DNA of 64,000 nt, from contig NW_006768802.1 of assembly GCF_000204055.1 (NCBI RefSeq), forward strand, positions 660,344 through 724,343, given 5' to 3'. This document shows, piece after piece, positions 44,304 to 55,490 of this stretch (position 1 is its first letter; every line of letters starts with the position of its first letter). The notes below the pieces were generated by a model. That model searched no databases and was not told where the DNA came from. It saw only the letters and a program-made list of their open reading frames with translations. Made by a program: the position numbers and the translations under genes. This DNA comes from Melampsora larici-populina 98AG31. Taxonomy: Eukaryota; Basidiomycota; Pucciniomycetes; Pucciniales; Melampsoraceae.

Positions 44304-45364
44304 CTATTCAGACAGAGGTTCAAAAAATCCCATTACCCTACACTCTATACTTTGTCTTGTATGTGATTCAGGGTTGTCATCCTTCATTCTAAAGGAAGCA
44401 TGTGGAACATTGATCCCATGCCCATCTTTTGCCCTACTATCATGTTGCATGAATACATAAGCTTCATCAGGTTTCTGTTCACTCAAGTAAAACCATTCTT
44501 GATGTGCTTTATATTCCCATGGCTGAACTGTAGTAGAGGCACTTTGTGGTTTGACTCCAAAATCCAAAACATCTTCTTCTGCAAGTGAATTCCATTTACA
44601 CAAACCTAGAGGATTGTTTTCAACAGTTTGAATTGGTCTCCACACATTCACAATGGCACAATCTTTATTCTTCTCTAAGTACTTTCCAAATTGAATCATC
44701 TCTGTATCCCCCAAATTCAACCATTGGTCTTGGAAGTGTTCCTTGAGAATTTTAGCTCCTTCTGGTGACATACCAGAGTGAATGATTGGAACTATTTTGC
44801 GTGATTCACTGTCAAAATTCCCTCTAAAAGTAGTATCAAAGACAATTGCTGATGTTGCACCAGTCCTAAGTTTTTTGAAATGCATAAGTCTCCTTTTCAC
44901 CATTGTTGGATTTCTTGGAGAAGAATCAAGTAAAAGTTCTCTTACAGATTTTTTACAAGGGCTACTGAATCTGCTTCTACTAATTCTTGGTATCCATCCT
45001 TGCTCAAATTTTCAGGGATGTGCCGTCCAGAAACATAAGTAAATCCTTCAATATCTAAAGTAGGTTCGAGTCCGGCAGTACGAAGGTCTTGGAGTCTGAT
45101 GAGTTGACAAGTGGATTCAGTTCCATGATATCCATCATGATTGGGATTTGGCCTGGCATGATAGGCATAACCCATAGCCGAGGCAGGACCTGAGACAAAA
45201 CCAAAAGGAGAATTTAAATGGAGGTCAGCAAGGTCAAAGATCAACTGAGGTTCTGGCATGGTCAATGAACACAAACTTCTTAGTTCCCATTTGGAAATAC
45301 TTGTGCAATTGATAAAAGAAAAAAGAAACAGAAGTGAAAGTAGTTGCAATGAGATTATGATCAT
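44304..45364 (-). pseudogene. CmcJ/AsaB-like oxygenase/methyltransferase-family gene with a one-base frameshift
   Basis: Resembles the CmcJ/AsaB family of fungal secondary-metabolism proteins. On the minus strand the first frame carries MPEPQLIFDLADLH, VIRLQDLR-type text (QLIRLQDLRTAGLEPTLD) and EGFTYVSGRH, then reaches a stop at 44942. A shifted frame resumes at once with SVRELLLDSSPRNPTMVKRR, GATSAIVFDTTFR, GKYLEKNKDCAIVNVWRPIQ, NNPLGLCKWNSL and WFYLSEQKPDEAYVFMQHDS and ends SIECRVMGFFEPLSE. The shift sits at a run of six T at 44949-44954; seven would restore the frame. The family-like start is Met 45259, but an in-frame Met at 45364 adds a hydrophobic leader (MIIISLQLLSLLFLFSF). There are no introns, unlike its neighbours. 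It could be a recent pseudogene or a homopolymer sequencing error. Confidence 0.7.
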
Positions 45365-45649
45365 TTTGATCTCTTCAGCCTTGATTATGGATGAAATGCA
45401 GGTGTGAGAGGTGTACAAAGCATTCTTGTTATGATTGGTTTCAATATTATTTCTGTTCCAAGAACAATCAAGCTTGAGCATCATTTTTGCCTCTGTCACA
45501 AAAATGGTTTTATTTGAATTTGAAGTATCAATCTTGAAACTTTCCTCAAACTCTTGTATACCAAATGCAAGACATGACAAAGCAGCGACCTCAAGTTTTG
45601 TTTTTGAAGTTTCAACAATCTGGTGTCAGAATTGCAAAGTCTTTGAGCA

Positions 45650-46240
45650 CAGATTTGGAGCGCAGCTTTGATCGCGACGCCACGTAGAGCTCTGTCTATT
45701 GTCATCAAGCTCTGAGGGCTAGCTCTTGCGGGTGACTAGTCAGGAGGAGTGCCGTACGTAGGTAAAGTCACGTTCAACTTCCAGGCGTTACGTTCACAAT
45801 CTATGGCAGCAGCACGTGTACTTCTTTCATCACCGTGCAATGTCACAAGGACAATATTCAAAAGATTGTTAGAGCAACATATTGCGTTAGATATCGGCAC
45901 AGAATGTGATTGCGTAAGGGTGTTCACTTTCGAATACGGCAGCTATCCTATGGAGACCTCATCTCGGCAGTTCACGTCACGCATTCCCATAAGAGTAGAA
46001 TACAACAATGCATCGTCGGATCGACTTTTGATATCTTGCGTTGCAAGTCGTCCTGGCTTCAGTATGCTGGCTCACTCAAGCACTTGGCAACTTTAATGTC
46101 TATATCTTCAGGGGCAACACGACCAGAGTTCGTGAATCCTTCGAGTTTTGCAAGAAGCTATATGCAAGAGACGGTAGAAGATGGTGCAAATAGGAGCACA
46201 ACCCTTTGGTTTCTTCGGAGCTCTTTTTGGTGAAAATGTT
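45650..46240 (+). pseudogene. Broken duplicate of the 42366 signal-anchor gene
   Basis: Aligns with about 41930-42590, including upstream sequence: gtcaggagg..gtacgtagg, cttacgttcac-like, agttcacgtcacgcattccc, gtcctggcttcagtatgctg and tatatgcaagagacggtaga. The reading frame after the equivalent start (MHRRIDF) hits a stop at once, and small insertions follow. It lies next to the 5' end of the AsaB-like gene. Confidence 0.72.
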
Positions 46241-47126
46241 ACATACTTGATTTGAGAAGAAGATAACTGTTGGTTATAAACTTGGAGACTGAGTCAAAGA
46301 CCTGGTCCATCCCTGTTTTTTTTTCAACAAATTGAACACCCCCTAATTTGAACCATTTGGTTTATGAATTGCTCTGTGGTTGATTTCTAAACGACTTGGT
46401 TCATGCTCCCAAAGAAGGGAACTTCTAGCTCGTTGGGCTTTTCTAACCCTACTTTGTTTTTACATAATATCTATTGATGGGTATTCTCGGTTGTGAACAT
46501 GACCTCGTCGGTTTGTTTGGCTTCAAGGCCCTCAGACTATCGTGGTGCATTTTTGATCCATTGAGAGTTGCAATATTTTAAAATTGATTGTAGTTTGATA
46601 ATGATATCAAAAAGTTTGTATGGTCAGATTCCTTGGTTGAACACGTTGTACAAACTGGTTTCTAACTTTGCATTCCGTCACCTGTCTGGTACATAAATCT
46701 CACTTAAAATAAAGTGAGTACCCCATGTTTGTCGGCTATTTGCTGATAAGAGAGCGAGATAAGGGCACCCTGGAATCTTGAGGAGGATATTTGATACGAG
46801 GAAATTTGAGCGAGTGATATATTCTAAATCCTCTTGGGTTCCACCAAAAACCAAAAGAAGTTCAAGCCAACATGTAAGATCAATCAAGGGAATTGCATAG
46901 AGTGAAGTCTAATAGGATAAATTATCGACTGAACACGTTTCAAATTGATAAAGACGAAGTTGGATATGACAATGAAGCTTGTGAATTGAATTTAAATGAG
47001 GATCGGTTTAAGAAGAAGCAGAAGGAAATCTTGAAGATTTTTGTTTACATACAATCAAAGCAAGCCAGCGATCCAAACTGAGATTTGATTTTAAAGTTTT
47101 ATTTACATAGAAACCTTTTAAATCCG
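46241..47126. other. Intergenic, no gene recognised
   Basis: A charged 62-codon frame at 46893-47081 has no family resemblance and is not called. The last 200 bases should hold the thioesterase promoter. Confidence 0.45.
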
Positions 47127-48557
47127 ATGATCCATCGTTCTTTAACTTTTATTATCCTCATCTTACTCTTTACTTTAGTCTTAATCTTTTATAAGCCATA
47201 CTTATCAGTTTTAGAAGTCGAACCCAGATCACCTTCTTCTAGTTTACCATCCAATTTACCATCTTCTTCATTTTCACTTCATCATCATCATCATCAAAAA
47301 ACTAACCATAAGATGAGCTCTAACACTACAAAGAAAACTGCTGTTGTGATCTTCAGTCATGGTTTAGGTGATACTTCAAGAGGTTGGACTTTCTTAGTCG
47401 AACAATTTCATTCTCGTATGCCTTGGATCAAATGGTCTGTTCCTATTCATTTTGATTTATAGAGCATTCAACACATCCAACTGATTGTAGTCGATCTGTT
47501 TACCATATTACATAGGGTGTAAGTTGAATTGAGATTATTCGCAATACATATCATTTCAATTCACCATTTAATGTTCTGTTCGTTCGTCTGTTCAGACTTC
47601 CTGATGCACCCGTTCAACCAGTCACACTCAACGGGGGTCTTCAAATGCCATCATGGTGAGCTTGTTCTAGTCGTACCGGGAAGATCAATCCAACTCCAAT
47701 TAATCCGATGCAATCCCACCCAATTCGATTCGATTCATAGGTTTGATATCGTCGCACTTGATCCAGCAGCTCCAGAGGATCAAAAAGGTCTATTAGAAAG
47801 TGTTGCAGTCAGTTGAATCAGCCATACTATTCCTATCATCTTGACTTCATAAGGCTGATTTGATCATCTGAAATAGCTTATCAACCAATACGTTCAACGT
47901 GAGATCGATAATGGTATTCCACCTGAAAGAATTATCGTCGGTGGTTTCTCACAAGGTAAGTCCTGTCATTTCAACCTACATCTTGCATTGTCTGACCTTC
48001 ATTCTCTTTGGATACCCAGGTGCGACTATCGGAATCTTGACCGGTCTTACCAGTCCACACAAGCTAGCAGGAGCGGTCTCGTTATCAGGCTTCCTACAGC
48101 TAGCAGATCAACTTAAACAGGTTAGTTCAAGCATACAAACCGTTCAATCAACGTGCCAAGAGTTCATCTCTGACAATTGACTGAAATAGCTTCGTAAACC
48201 TCATTCGGTCAGTTTACCAGTCTTTTGGGGTCATGGAACAGATGATCCATTAGTTAGGTTCGTTCTACTCTTTCTGCTCAAGCTTCATCTCTATCTAACT
48301 TTTGATTGGTTTCTTGTGTATAGGTATGATTGGGGACAAGAATCGGTTGACTTCTTGGTTAAAACCTTGGGGATGAAACGTGTTGACTTCAAAACTTATC
48401 AAGGTGAATTACCTCATCATACTTGACTTTATTATCATCTTGGTGCTTATCAATTCTCTTTGTTTTCGACCATCTAGGTCTTACCCACAGTGCCTCACCA
48501 AAGGAGATTGAAGATATGATGGCTTGGATAGGTTCTAAACTTCCTCAAACTGCTTAA
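47127..48557 (+). CDS. Acyl-protein thioesterase (APT1-like alpha/beta hydrolase) with a 3-base micro-exon
   Basis: Serine hydrolase that removes palmitate from proteins, or a lysophospholipase. Exons: 47127-47434, 47516-47518, 47596-47655, 47741-47807, 47877-47955, 48020-48120, 48190-48257, 48324-48403, 48478-48557, giving 281 residues. Signatures: AVVIFSHGLGDTSRGWTFL, LPDAPVQPVTLNGGLQMPSW, FDIVALDP, IIVGGFSQGATIG (nucleophile Ser about 171), FWGHGTDDPLV (Asp about 224), GLTHSASPKEIED (His about 259). The 3-base exon GGT is required to read IKWVLPDAP; joining its neighbours directly creates a stop. The flanking introns are 81 and 77 bases. Starting at 47313 instead gives a 219-residue cytosolic form near normal length; the earlier Met adds a membrane segment (SLTFIILILLFTLVLIFY). 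Which start is used is unknown. Confidence 0.92.
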
Positions 48558-49811
48558 AAGTATGTTTCCTCTGTCTTCAATTGACCATTCTCTTGGTACA
48601 GTTTGTTGATGTTTCCTTTGTTATAGCCTTGATGGTGTTTTATTACTGTTTGATTTTCGATTGTTTCGATTTTACTATTTTCTTCAATTTCTTTCTGGAA
48701 GATGAAAAAGAAATTTGAGGGGAAATTTGAGGTTGAGATATATATCGATATATCGACTTTGTTGATTGAAATCACGAATACCTTAGACCTCTACTATGAA
48801 CTATACACCCAAAACGGAAGGACGAAAAAAAAACTCCCCACTCAATTTTTGTTTGTCAATTTGTTGAAAATAATACCATACATGATATGATTTTGTATAC
48901 CTTGTAGGCTGGTGTTGTGAATCAGTATCTCAATTATGTTTTTGTTTGTTTTCCTAAGTGTGTTTGGTGATTATCAAGCCAGCTGATGTGTCTGACTGAC
49001 AACTATGATAAGTTGATGAGAGACCGTCCAACCTGAAGCAATCTATCTTTACTTGAGACTTGGTCTCCTTGAGGATTGCTTTTCCAACATCTCGAGTTCC
49101 TTTAAGGTCGATGAAGGGGCATATTGTCAACATATACTTCGTGGTGGTGGGAGGTATCCCTTGATTGATCTCTCCAGGAGTCCGGGTAAGATGGATAATG
49201 TTCTAATGACCCTTACTTGGAGTCTCAAAGAAATTCTCAGAATGATCTATGTACAGAGAGGAGAGTGACTAGATTTATAGGATGAGATTGATTATGAATC
49301 AGTGCTGGAGTACAAGGCGCAAGGTAGCTCTGGGATGTGATTGGGTATGAATCCTCCTTGATATCTTGTTAGCTTAATATCTTATGATGAATTCACTTTG
49401 CACTTTTGTTTGTTTTTGAATAGAAGTGTTCAAAATTCAATTGAATCTGAAATTGGTCATTTTTTTCAAGACTTCAAGACTTAATCTGATTTTAATTTGG
49501 TAGCCTGTAGGTGCCAGCTAGCAATAAGATCTTTGTTTTTCAATCAGTCACTGTCAATTTAGACTAGTTTGCTTTTTTTTTCTTTTCATCAACGTAATTT
49601 GTATTGGCCAATTGGTTTATTGTCTTTGTACTCATACTTTTTTTGGGTAAGTCGTTGATTCTTGTCTTTTGTTTCTGATTTGAGAAATAGCAATGCTTGA
49701 ATCCGGTTAACGGATTTTTGATTTTTTACTAAATTCCAGTCTCAGACCATTCGATTTTTACAACTTCAACTTTCAAATATCCATCCACTTTACCAAATCA
49801 ATCAATCTATC
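48558..49811. other. Intergenic, no gene recognised
   Basis: AT-rich spacer. The final 100 bases (caacttcaac..., CA- and T-rich) look like a promoter/leader for the DUF7918 gene. Confidence 0.45.
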
Positions 49812-51377
49812 ATGCCTTATCATCGACCCACCAATATCTCTTGTTCAATCTATCCACTCGATCATCCAACTCATCCAGTCGGTTTACCAGCTCAAGAACA
49901 TCATGTTCATTTAGCTTCATCTTCCATCACAGGTGCTATTCAACAAATCGCCACAATTGAATCCACACCAGATACGACATTTGAAATCAATGTAGAATTA
50001 GAACCTACTTCATATTCATTGGCTCATCGACCTGAATCACCAGAAGAGATGGATGATTTTTTAATTTTTATAACACTAGATGGAGTTGAAGTTCAAAGAT
50101 CAAAACGTCATCGATCTCAACGTGGTCCGACTCGAATCTCTGGATGTTTTACAGATGATGGTAGAAGTCGAAAGTTTCAGTTTGCTAAACTTACTTTAGT
50201 TGATCCGGATGATCCGATTGAAGGAAATCAAAATGAAAAAATCGAATCTAAGATTTGTATGGATGAAAAGATTTGTCAAGCTTTAGGTACGATTAAAGTG
50301 GATATCGTTAGATGTCGTTTAAGTGAAAAGAAACCTATCAATCCTCGTCATTCGAATTCCAATAACAATAATCATCATAATAATCGTAGACCTGGTAAAG
50401 ATTTAAAAACTACTAATCAAATGACCTTTTCAGAAAGAACTAAAAAAGTTTTGTTAAGTGATACCGCTGGATTAAGTGAAGCTAGTGTGGTGGCTAATGG
50501 GAATCGAGCTTCAGCTTTTAATGGAACTAAACGTTCGGTGAGATCAGTTGAATGGAAAGATAAAAATCCATTCTTACAAGTTTAGTTTTTGATTTCACTT
50601 TTTCATACCAATTTAAGTTTCATTCATTTTTTTCACTTCAAACCTTTGTGTTTACTTGTTCAACAGATTTACCTTCTTCCTACATCTTCTGACTTGTTTC
50701 ATCCGAGACGATCTTCTCTGCACCGGTCATTTACATATCAAGATATCTTTGTAGATCACTGACTTGAATTGTTTTGTTTCTAATCGTAGTTCATCTTTGA
50801 ATATAGTAGTAAAGCAGTACTCGAAGCCAAAGGTATCATTGTCAAACAAGCTGGACCACCTCCACCTCCACCTCCACCACGTCCTCTTTCTCCTGGTGTG
50901 AACCCTTCGAATGGAGATTCAAAGAAACGCGTCATAAGTGGATCCTCAAAGCTCAAAGAAGACGTTTCAACAGTTGGACACGGACATGGTTCTTATTTAG
51001 ATCGGATTGATCTTGGTGGTCCTTCTACTAGATCAGATGTAGTTGATGAACAAGTTGAGGATCTTTTTTTAATTTCCTTGAAAACCTAAACCAAAAAAAA
51101 TACCTATACCAAAGATGACTTATGTTTTCAATTTGTGTATTTTGTTACTTAGAAACCTAAAAAACCAATTGAATATATTTCAATTGATCTAGATGATGAT
51201 GTAGAATCTAAGAAACCAAGCTTAGAAACCAATCGAAATTCATCTTCAAAACGAATTAAAACTGAAGGATTAGCTAATCAAGTCACTCATTCAAATTCAA
51301 ATGAAAAACCGATTAAGAAGAAAGAAGAAGTGGTGATGATTGATTTAACTATGTTTGATGATAGTGATAGTGATTGA
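49812..51377 (+). CDS. DUF7918 family protein
   Basis: Member of a family widespread in basidiomycetes with unknown function. Three exons, 49812-50579, 50790-51053 and 51153-51377, give 418 residues. The N-terminal ordered domain includes FEINVELEPTSYSLAHRP, DFLIFITLDGVEVQRSKRHR, ISGCFTDDGRSRKFQFAKL and GTIKVDIVRCRL. Exon 2 opens with FIFEYSSKAVLEAKGII, the conserved box that closes this domain, then a PPPPPPPPRP run. The C-terminus is charged with KKPIEYISIDLDDD and VVMIDLTMFDDSDSD; both I-D-L patches resemble SUMO-interacting motifs, which is inference. A basic KRIKTEG segment suggests nuclear location. The stop codon abuts a GATT microsatellite, so the last residues may vary between strains. 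The first intron, 210 bases, is longer than usual here. Confidence 0.85.
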
Positions 51378-51378
51378 T

Positions 51379-51452
<74 letters not shown>
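51379..51452. repeat. GATT tetranucleotide microsatellite
   Basis: About 18 uninterrupted copies of ATTG/GATT start immediately after the DUF7918 stop codon. Confidence 0.97.
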
Positions 51453-51454
<2 letters not shown>

Positions 51455-52874
51455 AGAAGGCTCATGTTTTTTTATTTTTGAACAAAAATAGATTGAATTT
51501 CATTTCATGACTCTTTTCTTCATTTTTCTTTCATTTTTCTTTCATTTTACATTTTTTACATTTTTTACATTTTTTACATTTTTATTTTTTTGCCTTGATC
51601 ATGATTCATTTTTAATTTTATATTCAATTTTTATATTCATATTTCCTTTGATTTTGTTTTCTTGATGATTTTTTTTCTTTTAAGCTTAATTGTACATTTG
51701 AAATCTTTTCATAAAATAAAAATTAACAATTGCCACATTTAATTTTTTCATTCCATTGGTTTTGTTTGAATTTTTATAAAAAAAGAAAAGTATTTAAAGA
51801 GTTGATTTTTCATTGTGAATTTGGTGTTTTTTATTATCATGAAATTTTATGTGAATTTTTTTGAAGATTTGAAGAGGTCTGAAGTCCTGTACTATTATTT
51901 GAGGTTTGCTTAAAGGACCTGGGTTTATATCACTTTGATTATGATCATTTTGCAAATGAAGTGATTCAAGGGATCCCTTAAAGCTGGAACACCAGCATCT
52001 TACATTACCTTTGATCAATGAACAATCACATAAAGGTCAATGATTGAAATGAGTACATGAAAAAATCAAGTTCATTTTGTAAAACTTTCTCAGTAGAACA
52101 GTCAAAGAGGATATGAGCACTCTAAACTATGTAAAAGCATCCATCCTGGACCACTGGGCCCTACATGGAACTCAAGTGGTGAAGAAAGCAGGGCATGAAT
52201 GAATTGCTTAAATTTTTATTTTTGGACAAAAAACCAAATATGATCTTGAGAATGTGAGAAAGAAGTCAAAAATTTTAAGCAAGTCAAAGTAATGATATTC
52301 CCAATTAAAGAATGATGATCAATCTCATTTGATTGATATATTACATATTCCATTTGCTGATGTGATTATGACTTGAAGATGATATAAATGTGAAGGCACC
52401 ACTTGATTTTACTCATTTTTTGAGTCCCTTGAAATCCTTTTGAAAATTGCTCAAGATCAAGGAAGGTGAAATTTCTTATATCTCCTAAACACATCGTTGT
52501 AGAGATACTGAAGAGTGGTTATATATAACCTAAGAGGTAGGAAAGAACTTGCTAATAGCGGCTAGATACACCAGGAGAATTTTGTAACGCATTCAACTCA
52601 GAACAAAGGTTTGCAAAGGTTTGTCTTTTGTTTGGTACAGCAGAGTTTTATTTGTGAAATCTGAATGACAATTGAACTCAAAAGGCTTGAAGACTCAAGA
52701 GGTTTCTTTCATTATCCGATCGGGTCAGATCCGATCATCGGTGTCTCGATAATCCGATTGACGTCAAGAACGGTCAAGAAGGTCAACAAGAAACCTTCAA
52801 GTCTCAAGAATCCATACGATCATATTCGCATTGAAAAGAACTCAACTCAGCTTCAGAGAAAGTTATTCAAAAGA
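51453..52874. other. Intergenic, no gene recognised
   Basis: Very AT-rich. Bases 51530-51590 hold repeats of catttttta-like units (ttttacatttttt). An in-frame ATG at 52665 could extend tubulin cofactor A by 70 residues, but that stretch has no family resemblance. Confidence 0.5.
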
Positions 52875-53478
52875 ATGACCACTCAGCAACTGAAAATCAA
52901 AACAGGTGTTCTCAAACGGTTCGATAATCTTGATCTTTTGAGAAAACCCCCATGTAACAAAAAACTGATAATTGATTTTGGGTTGATTCTTTTGGGTGGT
53001 GTATAGATTGATAGCTGAAGAAAAATCGTATCGTCAAGAATTAATTGAACAAACTAAAGCTTTGAGTGGTTTTAAAAAAGTAGAAGGTGATGAAGATTAT
53101 GAATGGAAATTAAAAAAACAAGTTAAATGATTTACTTTCTTATGGTTCTTTGTTACTTGTTATTTGTGATAGATATACTGATAAGTTTTTGGATTATTTA
53201 AATAGAAAGAAGTGATTGAAGAAACTAAAAAAATGATACCTGATGCTCAACTACGACTTTCAAAATCTTTAGTTGAACTTCAAGAACTGGTTGTCAGTCT
53301 TATGTTTTTCTTGATCCTTTTGATACTTCGTATTCTGACTTGATTAATTTAATGAATTCTTTTCACATTCATTCAGGGTGCACATGAAGAAGAATGGGCT
53401 GGTACAGAAGAACTCTTAAAGGCAAAAGAATTAATCAAAGATGGTGAAGAAGCAGTAGAAGCGATTTCTAAAACTTGA
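52875..53478 (+). CDS. TBCA: Tubulin-specific chaperone A
   Basis: Small helical-bundle protein that captures beta-tubulin during folding; cytosolic, related to yeast Rbl2. Four exons, 52875-52918, 53007-53121, 53206-53289 (or 53292) and 53377-53478, give 114-115 residues, close to the usual 105-120. Signatures: MTTQQLKIKTGVLKRL, IAEEKSYRQELIEQTKAL, DYEWKLKKQKEVIEETKKMI, PDAQLRLSKSLVELQEL and EEWAGTEELLKAKELIKDGE. The donor of intron 3 is ambiguous by one codon because GTTGTC and GTCAGT both keep the frame. The start matches the usual family N-terminus; a longer in-frame start at 52665 is disfavoured. Lies tail-to-tail with RRP46, 156 bases apart. Confidence 0.93.
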
Positions 53479-53634
53479 TTTCATTTCTTTCTCTTACTTT
53501 CTCTTCATCATTTAGTATGTTTCCTTTTTTTGTATATTTTTATTGTGGGTAACCCCCCGGGGAGGTATGTCCTTCTTCGCTTATATATCTACACGACTTG
53601 ATATCCTATCTACATATGCAAAAAAAGTTTCATC

Positions 53635-54838
53635 TTAATTATTTGTCTTGTCCTTTTTCTTTTTCTTTTGTTTTGTAGTATCTGTTGTCTGAGTGTTAGG
53701 TGCTGATGCGGTTGAGGGAGGTGGTGGTAAACTAGAAGGGTTTAAAGTGCCTGGGCGGCTTAGAGTTTGAAGATATTGATGTTCAAGACTAGTACGGATC
53801 AATGAGTAAATCTGAGCAATTCCTGTTTGTGAAACTTCGAAAACCCCCTTAAGCTTGAAATCAAAGATCATAAAAAAGAGTGTCAAAAATTGATATCATC
53901 GGAATTGATATGGATGTTGGATTTTCTTTACCTGAGTTTGATCGAACGATCCATAAGATTCACAAAAGCACAGTGTAGGTTCACTTTGTCTGACGTTATC
54001 GATTATAGGATTTGAAGGAGTTGGATGAGAACCGAATTGATATCCTATCAGATGTAGGCTTGTAGCTTGTGCTTCTTCATTTGGACTTGGATCCAAAAGG
54101 ATTACCCACTCTTGATCTTCATCTTCTTTCATACGATCTTCGTCTTCTCCAATTTGTTGAACTAACTCACTCTTGACTATAGCTACAGCAACAGCAATAC
54201 CTACCCCACTCATTCCTACCCCACCATCTAATAATGCTATACTACTTGCGTTCATCAATGCAGCTCTTTCTGATATACTTTCGTTTTCTTCAAATCCTAA
54301 TCTTGAAGGTTTTCTTGTACTTGACCATCTTTCGGATGGTTTTGAAAGGGTTTGTAGATTAATTTGAATTAAAGATCTTGGATATTGTTCAAGATAAATA
54401 ATCGGACTAATGAAAGATTTGATTGATTGAGCACTTGATTTACTGGAAGGTCCTAATTTTGTAAAATAAATAAAAAAATCAAAGCAAGCTTAGTCAAATA
54501 TTTTCTTCCACGCGCAAGATAAACAAAGTCAAAGATAAAAACCTGGTAAGGATGATATTGGAAGAACGTTAACTTCTACAGTCGCATGTTTTGGTTTCTC
54601 ATCCCATACTTTAACTTCAGCTGGTCCAGTCATTGCACCCAAGACTTTCAAGTCACCTAAAACGAAATAAGAAGCAAATGATGAATTTCAGGAAGTGAAG
54701 TGAAGAGACTTGAGATAACCCTGATATCTTACCAAAAGCGAAGTTGCAAGACCCATCAGCTCTTGAAAGTGTTGAGAGTGAAATCGTAAGAGGTCGAATA
54801 TCGAGATTGGTACGTGCATCAGATCGTCTGAATAACAT
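53635..54838 (-). CDS. RRP46: Exosome complex component RRP46
   Basis: RNase PH-fold subunit of the exosome ring, which guides RNA to the catalytic subunits in nucleus and cytoplasm. Four exons on the minus strand (54838-54733, 54656-54543, 54452-53932, 53847-53635) give 317 residues. The N-terminal signature is clear: LSTLSRADGSCNFAFGDLKV followed by LGAMTGPAEVKVWDEKPKHA and TVEVNVLP. The middle has YLEQYPRSLIQINLQTL, AALMNASSIALLDGGVGMSG and EWVILLDPSPNEEAQATSLH, as in the family. It is longer than the usual 230-250 because of loop insertions (for example IGEDEDRMKEDEDQ) and a low-complexity, Lys-rich end (KQKKKKKDK). MTR3 is the nearest alternative, but the SRADGS box and short N-terminus favour RRP46. 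Confidence 0.88.
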
Positions 54839-55490
54839 CTTCAGGAGTCAGTTCTTGTGGATATGAATGAAGTGTGAGCTGCAAAAGTTAAGGAAGTGTG
54901 AGGTTTCCAGTCTGAAAGCTTTTGTTGGTTTCAAAATACAAAAATTTAGGTTTTCTGTACAGATTTTTTTCAAAACCCTTGCACATCAATCGCCCAAAAG
55001 GTGAGGGTATCTCTGTCCACCCGGAAAGCTCTCCTCATCTATAATCATTGCTTGTCTTTCTTTACGAGGTTCAAGCACTAACAGGCACTCATCCCAATCA
55101 TATAATTCTGACCTCCTTCTATAAATCATAACGCAAAATGTATTTTACAAACAAACTAAAACTTACAAGCTAACTAACAGGAATCACAGCATAATCAGAA
55201 AGATCAAATATACCAATCGATGCAACACAAGTTCCAATACATAAAAGATGCAAAGCCGTCTATCTACAAATGATACTACTCGTAACCGGAAATGAAAAGC
55301 ACAAAATGCGATCAGAAAAGTCAATTGAAAGATTATGCTACAGAACTTGCGAAGAATCAAAGACGACGAAGAAGTAGGACACTCAAACATCAACAGAGAT
55401 GAAAAGTTTACAAGCTGGGCTTCACTGAGGAGGCCGATTGATCGATTCAGTAAACGAATTCTTGGAGTTTGACTCTGATAAGTCATGCCT
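54839..55490. other. Intergenic, no gene recognised
   Basis: Promoter side of RRP46 and 3' side of the carrier gene, both on the minus strand. A 100-codon minus frame at 55184-55486 overlaps the carrier 3' untranslated region and shows no family. Confidence 0.5.

Noticed and set aside
44922..44953. A 32-base intron (GTAAGAG..CCAAG) reconciling the two AsaB-like frames
   Set aside because: Far below the 60-100 base introns seen elsewhere, and it would delete residues (SVRELLLDSSPR) that fit the family. A one-base indel in the T run is simpler.
52665..52874. 70-residue N-terminal extension of tubulin cofactor A
   Set aside because: No resemblance to the family, which begins at or near the MTTQQL start; likely the 5' leader.
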